Shown here: piece by piece, positions 1-5,267 of the stretch | Layout: each line of letters opens with the position of its first letter | Numbering within the stretch: the first letter of the stretch is position 1 | Assembly: GCA_035402645.1 (NCBI GenBank) | Contig: DAONDQ010000167.1 | Coordinates: 1 to 5,267, forward strand | Source of the DNA: DAONDQ01 sp035402645 | GTDB taxonomy: Bacteria > Cloacimonadota > Cloacimonadia > Cloacimonadales > DAONDQ01 | Length of the DNA: 5,267 nucleotides | Direction: 5' to 3' | The notes under the pieces: generated by a model | What the model was told of the DNA's origin: nothing | What the model saw: the letters and a program-made list of their open reading frames with translations, nothing else | Database searches by the model: none | Translations under genes and position numbers: made by a program

Positions 1-9
1 TGATTTCAT
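1..9 (-). CDS. First codons of an unidentified downstream gene (partial)
   Basis: Only three codons, ATG AAA TCA (Met-Lys-Ser), lie inside the window before the left edge. The start is supported by an AAAGGA ribosome site 6 bases upstream, the same motif and spacing as for the preceding MCE gene, and by the 22-base gap after the MCE stop, in line with the spacing of the whole cluster. A GTG codon directly precedes the ATG in frame but is only 3 bases from the ribosome site, so the ATG is preferred. Met-Lys-Ser would suit a signal peptide or lipoprotein, and MCE genes are often followed by an auxiliary lipoprotein gene, but three residues cannot identify anything. Confidence 0.55.
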
Positions 10-15
10 CACAGT

Positions 16-21
16 TCCTTT
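16..21 (-). promoter_or_regulatory. Ribosome binding site of the truncated downstream gene
   Basis: The minus strand reads AAAGGA with a 6-base spacer to an ATG at 9, identical in sequence and spacing to the MCE gene's site. This is the main evidence that another gene begins at the left edge and that the operon continues beyond it. Confidence 0.65.
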
Positions 22-31
22 GTCGAAGTTC

Positions 32-997
32 TTATTTCTTTCGACCTCTGATCAGGATGGATGGATTTTCATTGATCTGTTTGGCAAAGTCATCGAGATT
101 TTCACTCAATTCCCGCAGATTCTCAAGTGTCTGCAGTAAATCACCACGTCCACGCAACATCGTCTTGTCGATACCACCCAGTGTCGTTGTTGCCTGTTTG
201 GATGCGGAACTCAAATCCAGTATCAGTTGTTTCATATTACTGGATGCTAATTCCCCTGAGAATTTGGAGGTATTTGCCAATAAGGTATCTATTTCGGGAG
301 AATTCACAATTTGATTGATGCGAGTCACGGTGCTATCGATCTTGATGGATATGCGATCCAGTTTCTGCGCACCATTATTGGTCATATCTGCTGTATTATT
401 ACTTATCTTCTCGAGGTTGGTCAGGATATTCGTCATTTTCTGACGGTTCTCCACCACCAGCGCATCGAGATTCACCAAGCCTTCATTCAGCGCCTTCTGG
501 TTTTCCTCACCCGTCATCACCGTCAAATTCGTAATGAGCATATCCAGTTTTTCCGCAATTGTAACCGCTTTGGAAGTGATATCATCAAAAGTCGATACAC
601 CGGATGGAATGGAGGAATTTGGTGGAAGAAGTTCTGCCTGGTTCGAGCCTCCCTTCAATTCAACAGACTTTAACCCGGTGATCCCAACAGGTACGAGCGT
701 TGCCACAACGTCCTTCTTAATGGGAGTTCCAGCTTGAATGGAGATCTCCACAATGATCTTGGAGACATCCTTCGGATTGACCCGTATCGATTTCACCGTA
801 CCGATCTTGATTCCATGATAATTGACTGCACCCCCTTCCTGGAGTCCGTTTACAGACACATCCCGATAGGTGATGTAGTATATATCCTGGTGCTTGATGA
901 ATTGACTGCCGGCAACAACTGCGGCAAAGATCAGGATCAGGACCGCTCCTACAGCGATGAAGATTCCCAATCTTACTTTCTGAATGCGACTAATCAT
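32..997 (-). CDS. MCE/MlaD-family protein, probable phospholipid ABC-transporter substrate-binding subunit
   Basis: A 321-residue protein with the MlaD layout: a short basic N-terminus (MISRIQKVRLG), one hydrophobic membrane anchor at about 11-34, a single MCE domain at about 38-117 (YRDVSVNGLQEGGAVNYHGI, then KIGTVKSIRV and PVGITGLKSVELKGG), and a long C-terminal region of about 140-310 rich in Leu, Asn, Ser and charged residues that is probably helical or coiled-coil. The end, NLDDFAKQINENPSILIRGR (300-319), resembles the NPS-containing tail common in this family. MCE proteins form hexamers in the periplasm that carry lipid between inner and outer membranes, working with an MlaE-type permease and MlaF-type ATPase. 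Neither partner is encoded here; they may lie beyond the left edge or elsewhere. The ATG has an AAAGGA site 6 bases upstream and follows the phzF-like stop by 30 bases. Family call is firm; the lipid carried and exact orthology to MlaD, PqiB or YebT types are not determined, though a single MCE domain favours MlaD-like. Confidence 0.92.
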   Translation of the reverse strand: MISRIQKVRLGIFIAVGAVLILIFAAVVAGSQFIKHQDIYYITYRDVSVNGLQEGGAVNYHGIKIGTVKSIRVNPKDVSKIIVEISIQAGTPIKKDVVATLVPVGITGLKSVELKGGSNQAELLPPNSSIPSGVSTFDDITSKAVTIAEKLDMLITNLTVMTGEENQKALNEGLVNLDALVVENRQKMTNILTNLEKISNNTADMTNNGAQKLDRISIKIDSTVTRINQIVNSPEIDTLLANTSKFSGELASSNMKQLILDLSSASKQATTTLGGIDKTMLRGRGDLLQTLENLRELSENLDDFAKQINENPSILIRGRKK

Positions 998-1003
998 GCC
1001 TTT

Positions 1004-1009
1004 TCCTTT
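1004..1009 (-). promoter_or_regulatory. Ribosome binding site of the MCE gene
   Basis: The minus strand reads AAAGGA with a 6-base spacer to the ATG at 997, inside the 30-base gap after the phzF-like stop. It supports a start that places a short basic segment ahead of the membrane anchor, as expected for MlaD-like proteins. Confidence 0.8.
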
Positions 1010-1027
1010 GTTAGGGGATGGGCTTAA

Positions 1028-1837
1028 CTATACGAGCAATTCACCTTTGGAAACGATGACTGCATGTCCCAATATTTCCACACGCTCATTATCGAGAAGC
1101 CTAAGCAGCAATTCTCCACCGCGACTGGAGGCTTGGAACGCCTTCATTTCCTTCTTCTTTAAAATCTTTCCCCAATAGGGTGCCAGTACCGTATGCGCTG
1201 AACCCGTTACCGGATCTTCGTCAATCCCTTCCCAGGGCGTGAAGAAACGGGATACAAAATCATACCCTTTCCTGGATTTAGCAGTAACGATGACACCTTT
1301 CAGATGGGTTAATTCAACTTTTCTTACCAGGTTCATATTCGGTTTCAAATCAACAACCGTCTTTTCCTTGGGCAGATGGATCAGTAGAAAACCATTCTTG
1401 GATGCATAGGATATGGAATGAACTTCCATTAATTCGAAAGCGTCCGTGATTCGATTGTTCTTTTCCACATTGACAGGCATTTCGGCTGGGAAATCGAGTT
1501 TGATATACTCTTCTTCCCGAGAGGCATAGAGTCTTCCGCTCATCGTTTCAAACGTGACCTTTTCACCCTTGATCATTCCAGCGGAAAACAGTACTTTTGC
1601 TGTTGCCAGCGTTGCATGTCCGCACAGCATCACTTCCATCATCGGTGTGAACCAGCGTAAACCAAATATCTCACCTTCTGCAACCGGATATGTGAAGGCG
1701 GTTTCAGAAAAACCCATTTCCAGGGCGACTTTTTGCATCCACTCTTCATCTGCGGGCTTATCCAGCAGAACAACTCCTGCCTGGTTTCCGGCAAAAGGCT
1801 TATCCGTGAATGCATCTACGATGTAAATCGGGATCAT
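1028..1837 (-). CDS. PhzF-family isomerase/epimerase-like protein
   Basis: A 269-residue protein of the PhzF fold, the diaminopimelate-epimerase-like superfamily that works without cofactor by acid-base catalysis. The N-terminal block VDAFTDKPFAGNQAGVV (7-23) is diagnostic. GFSETAF (42-48) places Glu at 45, LCGHATLATA (71-80) has His at 74, and DEDPVTGSAH (206-215) has Asp at 208 and Ser at 213. These are the positions and residues I recall for the active site of Pseudomonas PhzF (E45, H74, D208, S213), so the enzyme is probably active. A late SSRGGELLLRL block (237-247) is also typical. Length is normal for the family (about 260-300). No phenazine genes are present, so a phenazine role is unlikely; most family members in this kind of setting have no known substrate. 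The gene begins 23 bases after the uridylyltransferase stop with an AAGGAG site 6 bases from the ATG, and lies 30 bases before the MCE gene. Family call secure, substrate unknown. Confidence 0.93.
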   Translation of the reverse strand: MIPIYIVDAFTDKPFAGNQAGVVLLDKPADEEWMQKVALEMGFSETAFTYPVAEGEIFGLRWFTPMMEVMLCGHATLATAKVLFSAGMIKGEKVTFETMSGRLYASREEEYIKLDFPAEMPVNVEKNNRITDAFELMEVHSISYASKNGFLLIHLPKEKTVVDLKPNMNLVRKVELTHLKGVIVTAKSRKGYDFVSRFFTPWEGIDEDPVTGSAHTVLAPYWGKILKKKEMKAFQASSRGGELLLRLLDNERVEILGHAVIVSKGELLV

Positions 1838-1843
1838 TTCTAT

Positions 1844-1849
1844 CTCCTT
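1844..1849 (-). promoter_or_regulatory. Ribosome binding site of the phzF-like gene
   Basis: The minus strand reads AAGGAG with a 6-base spacer to the ATG at 1837, inside the 23-base gap after the uridylyltransferase stop. It supports the chosen start, which also matches the usual family N-terminus, where the VDAFT block begins within ten residues of the first Met. Confidence 0.85.
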
Positions 1850-1860
1850 ATGATATGAAT

Positions 1861-3228
1861 TTACAGATGGATGCTCCCCTCGAGAACACGATTCTCCAAA
1901 AAGACCGTGTGGGGAGAGAATATCTCTACATTGCCTTTACAGACAATGTTTTTTCCAAAATGAACATCCCCCTGCACTTTAAAACTGGTACATTCCCGAA
2001 GGGAGGGGATATCCGAATCAAACCTTTCCCGCATCTGCTGGAGATGTCCAAAGAAATTTTCATCGAGTTGTATATTGGGCACCTTGCTCAGTTCTGAATC
2101 CAAACATACCTGAAAATCCTCCGTGAGTTCAAAGGCATCAGACCAGAGAGCAAGCAGATCATTTGTCTTTTTGACGGGTGAAAAACGGGAACGCGGCACA
2201 ACAAGCGCCATCGAACCTTCAAAGGTATGGATGGCAGCACCCATGGCAGTTTCCAACTGGAAGACCTTCTCGTTTTCAACAATCTTGGGATTGATGATGA
2301 GCGGAAGGAGCAACACACCATTTTCCTGCTGCATGATATGACGAAGCGCTTCCAAGTCGATCCAAAGATTATTGGTATTGAAATAGGAATAAAACCTGGT
2401 GTCCTGGAATTGCTCCAGTTCATTTTCAGGGCATTGTGCGATCTCACGAAGCAATAATCTGCCGAACCTGTCTTCTGCCAGGTGACCACCCTTTTTATCC
2501 ATTGCTGTACGATCACAAACTTCCATGATGAAAGGAATCTCGTTCCCTGCCATCCAGGTAAGGATGCGTGTATCAACCACTGCTCCAAGGTTATCCGCAT
2601 TGGCAACGAATGCATAACGAATACCGCATTCAAGCAGCTTATCCAGCAATCCGGAAGAATAAAGCACGGTATAAAGATCACCATGCCCGGGTGGATTCCA
2701 ATTCTGATGATCATCGGTCAAATCGAGAGGTGAAAGATCAGTCTGTCTGATCCGCGGGTATTTATTCTGCAGAAAATCAAGAGGTAATTCACTATCATTC
2801 AAATCAGGATATTTTTCCAAATAGGTAAGTGTATCTTCCTGCGTGTTGTAACTGTCCATGAAGAGAAGATGAATATGGTTGCCTGTCTTGTGCTTCAAAT
2901 GCAATATCTGTTTGGCAATGATATCCAGGAAATTCAAGTCTCCCTTTACCGGAAGAAGCGACTTCACCCTGGTCAATCCCATACTGGTACCCAATCCGCC
3001 ATTCAACTTGATGACCACAAGTTTTTCGAGTAATTTGCCGTTTCCCTGTCCCAAGGTATCATAATACTGTAGTTTTTCCTGGGATGGGGGGGATATTTCA
3101 ATTGAACTTATCTTTCCGGTGGCACCGGCAGCCAACAGGCGGTAGTATTCGGAGAAGGTATCGACAACATTAACAGGTAAACCTGCCTTTCTCATCCTAT
3201 CTTGGAACTTCAAGAGATGATCCTGCAT
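1861..3228 (-). CDS. UTP-glucose-1-phosphate uridylyltransferase, eukaryotic (UGP2) type
   Basis: Cytosolic enzyme making UDP-glucose and pyrophosphate from UTP and glucose-1-phosphate, supplying glucosyl donors for envelope polysaccharides, glycolipids or storage compounds. The 455-residue product belongs to the UDPGP family, not the roughly 300-residue bacterial GalU family. It has the nucleotide-binding loop LNGGLGTSMG (75-84) followed by K89, NPPGHGDLY (178-186), NADNLGAVVD (210-219), KKGGHLA (245-251), FNTNNLWI (283-290), LETAMGAAIHTFEGS (325-339) and VPRSRFSPVKKTNDLL (344-359), whose K353 aligns with the substrate-contacting lysine of eukaryotic enzymes. Residues about 414-455 (VQGDVHFGKN, then VFLENRVLEGSI) resemble the C-terminal left-handed beta-helix of UGP2. 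It lacks roughly the first 50 residues of the human protein, which precede the catalytic core. The start sits 16 bases after the hutU stop with a strong AGGAGGA site. A UDP-sugar pyrophosphorylase with wider specificity is possible, but the motifs are those of UGP2. Confidence 0.95.
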   Translation of the reverse strand: MQDHLLKFQDRMRKAGLPVNVVDTFSEYYRLLAAGATGKISSIEISPPSQEKLQYYDTLGQGNGKLLEKLVVIKLNGGLGTSMGLTRVKSLLPVKGDLNFLDIIAKQILHLKHKTGNHIHLLFMDSYNTQEDTLTYLEKYPDLNDSELPLDFLQNKYPRIRQTDLSPLDLTDDHQNWNPPGHGDLYTVLYSSGLLDKLLECGIRYAFVANADNLGAVVDTRILTWMAGNEIPFIMEVCDRTAMDKKGGHLAEDRFGRLLLREIAQCPENELEQFQDTRFYSYFNTNNLWIDLEALRHIMQQENGVLLLPLIINPKIVENEKVFQLETAMGAAIHTFEGSMALVVPRSRFSPVKKTNDLLALWSDAFELTEDFQVCLDSELSKVPNIQLDENFFGHLQQMRERFDSDIPSLRECTSFKVQGDVHFGKNIVCKGNVEIFSPHTVFLENRVLEGSIHL

Positions 3229-3236
3229 ATGCTGTC

Positions 3237-3243
3237 TCCTCCT
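3237..3243 (-). promoter_or_regulatory. Strong ribosome binding site of the uridylyltransferase gene
   Basis: On the minus strand this reads AGGAGGA, followed by 8 bases and then the ATG at 3228. It begins one base after the hutU stop codon (TAG at 3247-3245). A ribosome finishing hutU would sit directly over this site, which suggests translational coupling. The site fixes the start of the uridylyltransferase. Confidence 0.85.
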
Positions 3244-3244
3244 G

Positions 3245-5263
3245 CTATTTATTGAAATACTGGTGAACTGATTTCTCTAAAAGATCTGTTTCAGCGATAT
3301 AGGGTAGAGTGATCTGCCCTTCTTGGTGTTTCCTGTTCCATTCATGGGATGTCTTCATGGCGTTCTCGTTGCGAGCCCAACTTCTTCTTGCCACACCACC
3401 CATCACATCCCAGGATAAACCGCTTTTCACGACTTGATCCATGCGCTCAGAACCATCCAGGACAATGCCGTTTCCACCGTTGAAGGCTCTTCCAATTCCG
3501 ACTCCGCCACCATTGGAGAGAACGACAAGTGTCATTCCTCTTGCGACATTGCCGGCAAAGCATTGAACAGCCATATCAGCCGTTAAATTACTTCCATCCC
3601 TGATGTTGGCAGTTTCCCTGAAAGGTGAATCCGTGCCTGATACATCATGATGGTCACGTCCCAGCATCACGGGACCAATTTCACCATTTCGAACCATCTC
3701 ATTGAATTTCAAGGCGATACGAATTCTTCCCTCTTCATCTGCATATAAGATACGTGCCTTTGTGCCCACGACCAACTGATTTTCTTCAGCGGCTGCGATC
3801 CAATGGTAATTATCCCGATCCTGCGGGCAGCGGTTCGGATCGATGCAAGCCATGGCTGCCTTGTCGGTCTTTCGTAAATCTTCGATCTTTCCGGATGTGC
3901 ATATCCATCGGAACGGGCCATAACCATAATCGAAGCAGATCGGACCCATGATGTCTTCCACGTAGGAGGGCCAAATGAATCCTTCCAGCGTGTTCTCACC
4001 ATTACGGGCAATAGCCTTGATACCCATTTCAAAGATGGATGCCATGAAGTTATTGCCGTAATCCCAGAAATGAGCACCTTTCTCCGTTATGGATTTCAAT
4101 GCCTTGTAATGCCTTGCCAGGGATTCATCCACGTATGTCCTGAACTGATCAGGATTTGCAGAAAGCAATTGTCTTGCCTGGTGAAACTCCAATCCCACGG
4201 GAATGTATCCACCTTCATAGACAACATGGCAGGATGTCTGGTCTGATAATAACTCAACCTTGATGTTGTGTTTGTCTATATATTCGAGAAGATCGACGAT
4301 ATTTCCATGATAAGCGATGGAGATAGCCTCTTTCTTTTCCTTGTATTCATGCATCCAGGAAATGACCTGCGGAATGTCATCTGATACCAGTTTGACCCAG
4401 CCCTGTTTCTGCCTGGTTTCAATACGACTGATATCCACTTCGGCGATGATACCGACTCCACCGGCTATTTCAACAGCCTTTGATTGAGCGCCGGACATAC
4501 CTCCCAAACCGGATGATATGAAGGAAACACCCCTCAAATCCTTATTGTCGGGTATTCCGAGATACAAACGTCCCGCATTGAGAAGTGTGAGGTAGGTGCC
4601 ATGCACGATACCCTGCGGTCCGATATACATCCATCCGCCTGCGGTCATCTGACCGTAATTAGTCACTCCCAGGGCGGTTAAACGCTTGAAATCCTCCGGG
4701 TTGTCCCATTTTCCGATCACCATGCCATTCGTGGATATCACACGCGGAGATTCAGGTCTGGATGGGAATAAGCCCAACGGATGACCGGAAGATACCACGA
4801 GTGTCTGATTTTCGGTCATGACTTCCAGGTATTTCTTGATAAGCCTGTATTGCAGCCAATTCTGGCAAACCTGCCCTGTTTCTCCATATGTGACAAGTTC
4901 GTATGGGTAAAGTGCAATCTCAAAATCCAGATTGTTGTCGATATTAACCTGCAATGCACGCGCAGCCGTAATTCCCTTGTATTCATCGATGGGTCTGCCA
5001 TAGATCCTGCCGTCTGGGCGGAACCTATAGGCATAAATGCGACCCATGGTGGTCAATTCTTCGAGGAATTCCGGTATCAGTTCTGCATGAAAATCGGGAT
5101 GCACATAACGCAATGCGTTCTGAAGTGCAATCATGGTTTCTTTTTCATTCAGGAAAAATCCTCTGCTGGGTGCTCTGCGATAACTTGGATCAAATGGCTT
5201 TTTTGGGGGTAATTCTTTCGGTAACACGATTTGCATTACTTGGTCGGGATTCGGGACGAACAT
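3245..5263 (-). CDS. hutU: Urocanate hydratase (urocanase), long form
   Basis: Cytosolic NAD+-dependent enzyme of histidine degradation that hydrates urocanate to 4-imidazolone-5-propanoate. The 672-residue product matches the long urocanase form (vertebrate UROC1 is about 676) rather than the roughly 555-residue Pseudomonas form. Visible family blocks are VTYGETGQVCQNW (about 124-136), SGHPLGLFPS (159-168), YGQMTAGGWMYIGPQGIVHG (203-222), the nucleotide-binding GLGGMSGAQ (252-260), SDQTSCH (340-346), FWDYGNN (399-405), GPFRWICTSG (449-458), GRDHHDVSGTDSPFRET (535-551) and NGGGVGIGRAFNGG (584-597). The extra length is largely an N-terminal region of about 50-90 residues before the shared core. 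The classical signature FQGLP-R-ICW reads VVGTKARILY (about 498-507), with Leu in place of Cys; as I recall it, human UROC1 has the same change. The start is provisional: the ATG lies 4 bases from the window edge, the preceding codon is GAA, and no ribosome site is visible. No hutH, hutI or ftcD is in view. Identity is very secure. Confidence 0.97.
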   Translation of the reverse strand: MFVPNPDQVMQIVLPKELPPKKPFDPSYRRAPSRGFFLNEKETMIALQNALRYVHPDFHAELIPEFLEELTTMGRIYAYRFRPDGRIYGRPIDEYKGITAARALQVNIDNNLDFEIALYPYELVTYGETGQVCQNWLQYRLIKKYLEVMTENQTLVVSSGHPLGLFPSRPESPRVISTNGMVIGKWDNPEDFKRLTALGVTNYGQMTAGGWMYIGPQGIVHGTYLTLLNAGRLYLGIPDNKDLRGVSFISSGLGGMSGAQSKAVEIAGGVGIIAEVDISRIETRQKQGWVKLVSDDIPQVISWMHEYKEKKEAISIAYHGNIVDLLEYIDKHNIKVELLSDQTSCHVVYEGGYIPVGLEFHQARQLLSANPDQFRTYVDESLARHYKALKSITEKGAHFWDYGNNFMASIFEMGIKAIARNGENTLEGFIWPSYVEDIMGPICFDYGYGPFRWICTSGKIEDLRKTDKAAMACIDPNRCPQDRDNYHWIAAAEENQLVVGTKARILYADEEGRIRIALKFNEMVRNGEIGPVMLGRDHHDVSGTDSPFRETANIRDGSNLTADMAVQCFAGNVARGMTLVVLSNGGGVGIGRAFNGGNGIVLDGSERMDQVVKSGLSWDVMGGVARRSWARNENAMKTSHEWNRKHQEGQITLPYIAETDLLEKSVHQYFNK

Positions 5264-5267
5264 TTCT

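Larger units (their letters stand above)
1..5263 (-). other. Probable polycistronic operon hutU - UGPase - phzF-like - MCE - next gene
   Basis: All genes share one strand, the gaps are 16, 23, 30 and 22 bases, each internal start has its own Shine-Dalgarno sequence, and no gap contains an inverted repeat followed by a T-run that could end transcription. These observations are direct; cotranscription is inferred. The promoter must lie to the right of the window or inside a coding region, since no non-coding space here is large enough to hold one clearly. The opposite strand contains only open frames that shadow these genes. Confidence 0.75.

Noticed and set aside
998..1027. The gap between the phzF-like and MCE genes, checked for a terminator or internal promoter.
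   Set aside because: It is only 30 bases, contains a ribosome site, and shows no stable inverted repeat with a T-run and no convincing -10/-35 pair. The gaps at 1838-1860 and 3229-3244 are even shorter and likewise hold only ribosome sites.
1028..1837. Assignment of the PhzF-like gene to phenazine biosynthesis.
   Set aside because: No other phz gene is in the window, and the neighbours serve unrelated functions. Family membership alone does not imply phenazine synthesis.
2088..2714. A 208-codon open frame on the minus strand inside the uridylyltransferase gene.
   Set aside because: It lies wholly within a gene with strong family motifs, in another frame. Its translation is rich in Trp, Cys, Arg and Ser with no recognisable domain, as expected of a shadow frame.
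3086..3092. A run of seven G on the plus strand (seven C in the coding sense) within codons 46-48 of the uridylyltransferase, considered as a phase-variation tract.
   Set aside because: The tract is short, the frame is intact through it, and the enzyme is a housekeeping type. It encodes Ser-Pro-Pro in a variable linker before the catalytic core, so chance is more likely.
4781..5212. A 143-codon plus-strand open frame opposite the urocanase N-terminal region.
   Set aside because: It is antisense to a clearly coding, conserved region, has no recognisable domain and no supporting context. The other plus-strand frames (for example 311-673 and 734-1027, opposite the MCE gene) were rejected for the same reasons.
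1..5267. A search by eye for CRISPR repeats, transposon ends, tRNA genes, toxin-antitoxin pairs or defence genes.
   Set aside because: Almost every base belongs to four conserved housekeeping-type genes. No regularly spaced repeats, transposase or nuclease motifs, or tRNA-like segments were seen.

Overview
The window is a compact, fully coding stretch of bacterial DNA. Four complete genes all lie on the minus strand, and the first codons of a fifth run off the left edge. In transcription order (right to left) they are: a long-form urocanate hydratase (hutU), a eukaryotic-type UTP-glucose-1-phosphate uridylyltransferase, a PhzF-family isomerase/epimerase-like enzyme, an MCE/MlaD-family lipid-transport protein, and the start of an unidentified gene. 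The gaps between genes are 16, 23, 30 and 22 bases. Each downstream start has a clear Shine-Dalgarno sequence (AGGAGGA, AAGGAG, AAAGGA, AAAGGA) at 6-8 bases. A single polycistronic transcript is therefore likely. I see no promoter, terminator, RNA gene, mobile element, CRISPR array or notable repeat, and no gap longer than about 30 bases.

Organism: the MCE/MlaD-type protein points to a diderm (Gram-negative-type) bacterium. Base composition looks moderate, in the mid-40s percent G+C by eye. The long urocanase and the UGP2-like pyrophosphorylase are both closer in layout to eukaryotic enzymes than to the Pseudomonas HutU or E. coli GalU types. That pairing occurs in scattered bacterial phyla, including Bacteroidota-related groups, Cloacimonadota-like lineages and spirochaetes. 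The strong, regular Shine-Dalgarno sequences argue mildly against a typical Bacteroidota genome. The phylum cannot be fixed from this window.

Functionally the cluster is mixed. HutU carries out the second step of histidine breakdown (urocanate to 4-imidazolone-5-propanoate). The uridylyltransferase makes UDP-glucose for envelope glycans or storage compounds. The PhzF-like protein has an intact active site but no predictable substrate. The MCE protein is probably the membrane-anchored, substrate-binding part of an ABC-type phospholipid transporter whose permease and ATPase are not in the window. No shared pathway is evident, and the arrangement is best read as a housekeeping operon of convenience. 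I found no convincing new biological system. The points most worth a second look are the two eukaryote-like enzymes side by side, the absence of the classical urocanase cysteine signature, and the orphan PhzF and MCE genes.
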